From NCBI RefSeq assembly GCF_030246905.1, contig NZ_CP126741.1, positions 1,736,001 through 1,800,000 on the forward strand: 64,000 nt of DNA, in the 5' to 3' direction. The DNA comes from Microbacterium sp. zg-Y818 (lineage in GTDB: Bacteria; Actinomycetota; Actinomycetes; Actinomycetales; Microbacteriaceae). The position numbers and the translations under genes were made by a program. Below the pieces are notes generated by a model that searched no databases, was not told where the DNA came from, and was given only the letters and a program-made list of their open reading frames with translations. Each line of letters opens with the position of its first letter. The stretch's first letter is position 1. Shown in pieces: positions 61,727-64,000 of the stretch.

Positions 61727-62308
61727 TCAGGCCCACTCGGCCCGGCCCTGGCAGACGTCATCGACCTGGCTGCGCAGGCTTTCCGCACGGTCCTCGGGCA
61801 CCTCCAGGGTCAGCTCGACGTCGACACCATGCTGCACCTGCTCGAGCACTGCCCCGTGCGCGTCGAGCTCGCGGCGCACGGCGCCCTCGAACGCGTACGG
61901 CACGGTCACCTGCAACACCCGCGTGCGGATCAGCGGCACGCGCTCGGCGCCGAGGAGCGCCTGCGCCACGGCATCCGTGTATGCGCGGACGAGTCCTCCG
62001 GCGCCCAGCTTCACCCCGCCGAAGTAGCGCACGACGGTCGCGAGCACGCCCTCGAGCTCCTGGTGCCGCAGCACCTCGAGCATCGGGCGGCCGGCCGTTC
62101 CGCTCGGTTCGCCGTCATCGTTGGCGGCGGAGTGCCCGCCCGCCATGAGCGCCCAGCAGATGTGGCGGGCATCCGGATGCTCAGCCCACAGCTCCTGCAC
62201 GCGGGCCACGGCCTGCTCGCGCCCGGCCACCGGTTCGACGCACCCCAGGAAGCGGCTCTTCTTGATGACGAGTTCGCTGTGGACGGGCCCGGCGAGGGTG
62301 AACGGCAT
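61727..62308 (-). CDS. YigZ/IMPACT-family protein
   Basis: 193 residues: N-terminal UPF0029 domain with SELVIKKSRFLGCVEPV and the signature DDGEPSGTAGRPMLEVL (about 65-81), YFGGVKLGAGGLVRAY (about 94-109), and a C-terminal DUF1949 ferredoxin-like fold. Related to eukaryotic IMPACT; bacterial function not settled. ATG 62306-62308. 12 bp downstream of the SDR gene on the same strand. Confidence 0.9.
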   Translation of the reverse strand: MPFTLAGPVHSELVIKKSRFLGCVEPVAGREQAVARVQELWAEHPDARHICWALMAGGHSAANDDGEPSGTAGRPMLEVLRHQELEGVLATVVRYFGGVKLGAGGLVRAYTDAVAQALLGAERVPLIRTRVLQVTVPYAFEGAVRRELDAHGAVLEQVQHGVDVELTLEVPEDRAESLRSQVDDVCQGRAEWA

Positions 62309-62320
62309 GGGCAGCCGGCG

Positions 62321-63010
62321 TCAGACGCCCGGTCGGATCGTCAGGTCCGGGATCTGCGCGTCCCGCGGCAGGTCGAGCACGGTGAGGATGCTCGTGACGA
62401 CCGAACCCGCATCGATGAAGGCGGCGGGGTCGTAATCCCGCCCCTCCTGCTCGTGCACGCGCTCCTGCATCGCCGTGGCAGTCCGCCCGGGGTACACCGA
62501 CGACACCCGCACGCCGTGCGCGGCCTCCTCAGCGCGCAGGCTGTCGGCGAGCGCCTTGAGCCCGTGCTTGGATGCCGCGTAGGCCGCCCACTCGGGCGCC
62601 GCACGCAGACCCGCGCCGGAGTTCACGAACACCACCTGACCCTTAGCCGCGCGCAGCGCCGGCAGCAGCAGCCGGGTCAGCTCCGCCGGGGCCACGAGGT
62701 TCACGTCGAGCTGCGACGACCATGCATCGACGGAGAGTTCGGCGACCGGGCCGAGGTCGACCACGCCCGCGACGTGGAGCACCGAGTCCAGCCGGGTGGG
62801 GAGCTCCTGCGCGGCGAGCGCGGCGGCCAGCTCGCCCGGAGCCGAGAGGTCGGCGACGACGGTGCGTGCTGCGGGGAACCATTCGCCGAGCTCCGCCGCG
62901 CGTGCCTCACTGCGGGCGAGCAGGATGAGATCGTCCCCGCGCGCATGCAGACGCGCCGCGAGGGCAGCGCCGATGCCGGAGCCGGCGCCGGTGAGGAAGT
63001 GCACAGACAT
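62321..63010 (-). CDS. Short-chain dehydrogenase/reductase
   Basis: 229 residues, classical SDR. NADP-type TGAGSGIGAALAARL at the N-terminus, NSGAGL catalytic Ser region, and YAASKHGLK (Tyr/Lys, about residues 145-149). Many actinobacterial SDRs of this size lack known substrates. ATG 63008-63010; the open frame further upstream has no start signal. Pairs with yigZ in a probable two-gene operon and diverges from the DUF2236 gene (174-bp gap with nothing recognisable). Confidence 0.88.
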   Translation of the reverse strand: MSVHFLTGAGSGIGAALAARLHARGDDLILLARSEARAAELGEWFPAARTVVADLSAPGELAAALAAQELPTRLDSVLHVAGVVDLGPVAELSVDAWSSQLDVNLVAPAELTRLLLPALRAAKGQVVFVNSGAGLRAAPEWAAYAASKHGLKALADSLRAEEAAHGVRVSSVYPGRTATAMQERVHEQEGRDYDPAAFIDAGSVVTSILTVLDLPRDAQIPDLTIRPGV

Positions 63011-63184
63011 ACTGTCATCGTCCCACGGCGACGGACCACGGCAGGGACTGGGTGCACCGGCGCACCCGACGTAGCATCGGCATCCACCTCTCGACGGGAG
63101 CCGTCTCGAAAAGCACGATGTCGGCTGGTTCATTCGCGCCATTCGTTGGGTGCACACCTCACTGCGCCGTGACACGCTTGAACG

Positions 63185-64000
63185 GTGACTCGGATTCCCT
63201 TGCGCGCGCGGCTTCTTTCGGCGCTGGCCGGCGATCCGGATGGCGCGCCCTCGTGGGTGCGGGCTCTGGCTGAAGGCGACGATCGCGGCTACTTCGCCGA
63301 CGGCGGCGCCGTCTGGACGGTGCACTCCGGCACGGCGACCTTCGTCGCGGGTATCCGGGCCCTCCTCATCCAGGCGCTGCACCCGGGCGCGATGGCGGGC
63401 GTCCACGACTTCTCGCGTTATCGGGAAGATCCCATCGGACGCCTCACGGGCACGGTGCGCTGGATCATCTGCGTCACCTACGGCTCAACCGAGCAGGCAT
63501 ACGCCGAAACGGCACGCGTGGGTCGTCTTCATCGAAGGGTTGCCGGCACCTACTCGACGGATGCCGGTCCCCGCACGTACTCGGCGTCAGACGCGGCGCT
63601 TGTGGAATGGGTCCACCTCGCCTTCACCGAGGCATTTCTCGGCGCCCACCAGCGCTGGGGCGGCCCGATCCCCGGCGGTGCCGACGCGTACGTGCGCGAA
63701 TGGGCGCAGGCCGGTCGGCTGATGCACGTCGCCGATCCGCCCGAGACCGAAGCCGCTCTGCGGTCGCGGATGGATGCGTACCTCGACCGCGGCGAGCTGG
63801 TCTATGACGCGCGCGTCGCCGAGGTCGTTCGATTCCTCCGTGACGTCCCCTTCACCGGATCGATGCGACTCGCCTACCGCGTGCTCTTCGCCGCTGCTGT
63901 CGCGAGCCTTCCCGGGCGGTATCGCAAGCTCCTCGGTCTCCGGCGCACACCTCTCCCGGTGGTCACCGCGACGCGGATCGTGCTCGCGGTCTCGTCCCGG
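63185..64000 (+). CDS. DUF2236/MpaB-like oxygenase, 3' end cut by window edge
   Basis: 272 residues visible. DUF2236 signatures: LLIQALHPGAMAGVHDFSRYREDPIGRLTGT near 60-90 and the histidine-rich heme pocket of this family (latex-clearing protein Lcp and MpaB oxygenases). GTG 63185 has a CACGCT hexamer 6 nt upstream, a weaker leaderless match. Likely a b-type heme protein of unknown substrate. The C-terminal part lies beyond position 64000. Confidence 0.82.
   Translation, partial: MTRIPLRARLLSALAGDPDGAPSWVRALAEGDDRGYFADGGAVWTVHSGTATFVAGIRALLIQALHPGAMAGVHDFSRYREDPIGRLTGTVRWIICVTYGSTEQAYAETARVGRLHRRVAGTYSTDAGPRTYSASDAALVEWVHLAFTEAFLGAHQRWGGPIPGGADAYVREWAQAGRLMHVADPPETEAALRSRMDAYLDRGELVYDARVAEVVRFLRDVPFTGSMRLAYRVLFAAAVASLPGRYRKLLGLRRTPLPVVTATRIVLAVSSR

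Overview
The window is 64 kb of very GC-rich chromosomal DNA. Gene content, codon use (third positions almost all G or C), frequent GTG starts and family composition point to an actinobacterium of the Microbacteriaceae, most likely Microbacterium or a close relative. This is inferred from protein families and style only; no rRNA, tRNA, insertion sequence, prophage or CRISPR array is present. It reads as an ordinary chromosome segment with nutrient-uptake operons, some core metabolism and a few structured intergenic elements.

Layout. 1-5.1 kb (minus): the 5' part of an L-lactate permease gene, citrate synthase, succinyl-DAP aminotransferase dapC coupled to the 7Fe ferredoxin fdxA and a small membrane protein, then an AzlC/AzlD amino-acid exporter. 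5.1-7.0 kb: GTPase TypA/BipA. 7.2-19.3 kb (minus): two complete peptide ABC importers in tandem (fused DppD-DppF ATPase, two permeases, lipoprotein binding protein each); the second ends in a PH-domain membrane protein. 19.4-21.5 kb (plus): a CPBP membrane protease and an orphan AbiEi/DUF559-like protein, each followed by a copy of a 67-bp palindromic element. 21.5-26.2 kb (minus): glycine cleavage gcvT-gcvH-gcvP behind a tandem glycine riboswitch. 26.3-32.5 kb: a LacI-type regulator diverging from a GH39 glycosidase-sugar ABC importer operon with 13-bp operator palindromes. 32.6-40.5 kb: MarP-like protease, then NrtR-nadA-nadB-nadC-cysteine desulfurase-glycosyltransferase (NAD synthesis, with a desulfurase that could supply the NadA cluster). 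40.5-46.5 kb: ABC exporter, a Cys-rich micropeptide, DJ-1/PfpI protein, zinc alcohol dehydrogenase, trans-sulfuration enzyme with a divergent AsnC regulator. 46.5-49.4 kb: copper operon copZ-copA-csoR. 49.6-53.2 kb: FadD-like acyl-CoA ligase and an envelope trio (Ala-rich protein, holin-like DUF1469, DUF3618). 53.3-58.3 kb: CtaD, a DUF1345 protein, glutaminase, APC permease. 58.3-64 kb: small proteins, a toroid-fold protein, YigZ, an SDR and the start of a DUF2236/MpaB-like oxygenase.

Cross-cutting signals. (1) Two 67-bp palindromes with compensatory base changes at 20264..20330 and 21406..21472, and a different 74-bp three-tier palindrome with a GAAA tetraloop at 61245..61318. (2) All three ABC-importer operons carry a strong hairpin exactly between the binding-protein gene and the first permease gene. 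(3) Both peptide-importer promoters share a GTTAC-N6-TTNAC box 40 bp upstream of the -10 hexamer, a possible GlnR-type site. (4) At least eight genes show TANNNT, then 6-7 nt, then the start codon, i.e. leaderless transcripts, which fixes several start choices.
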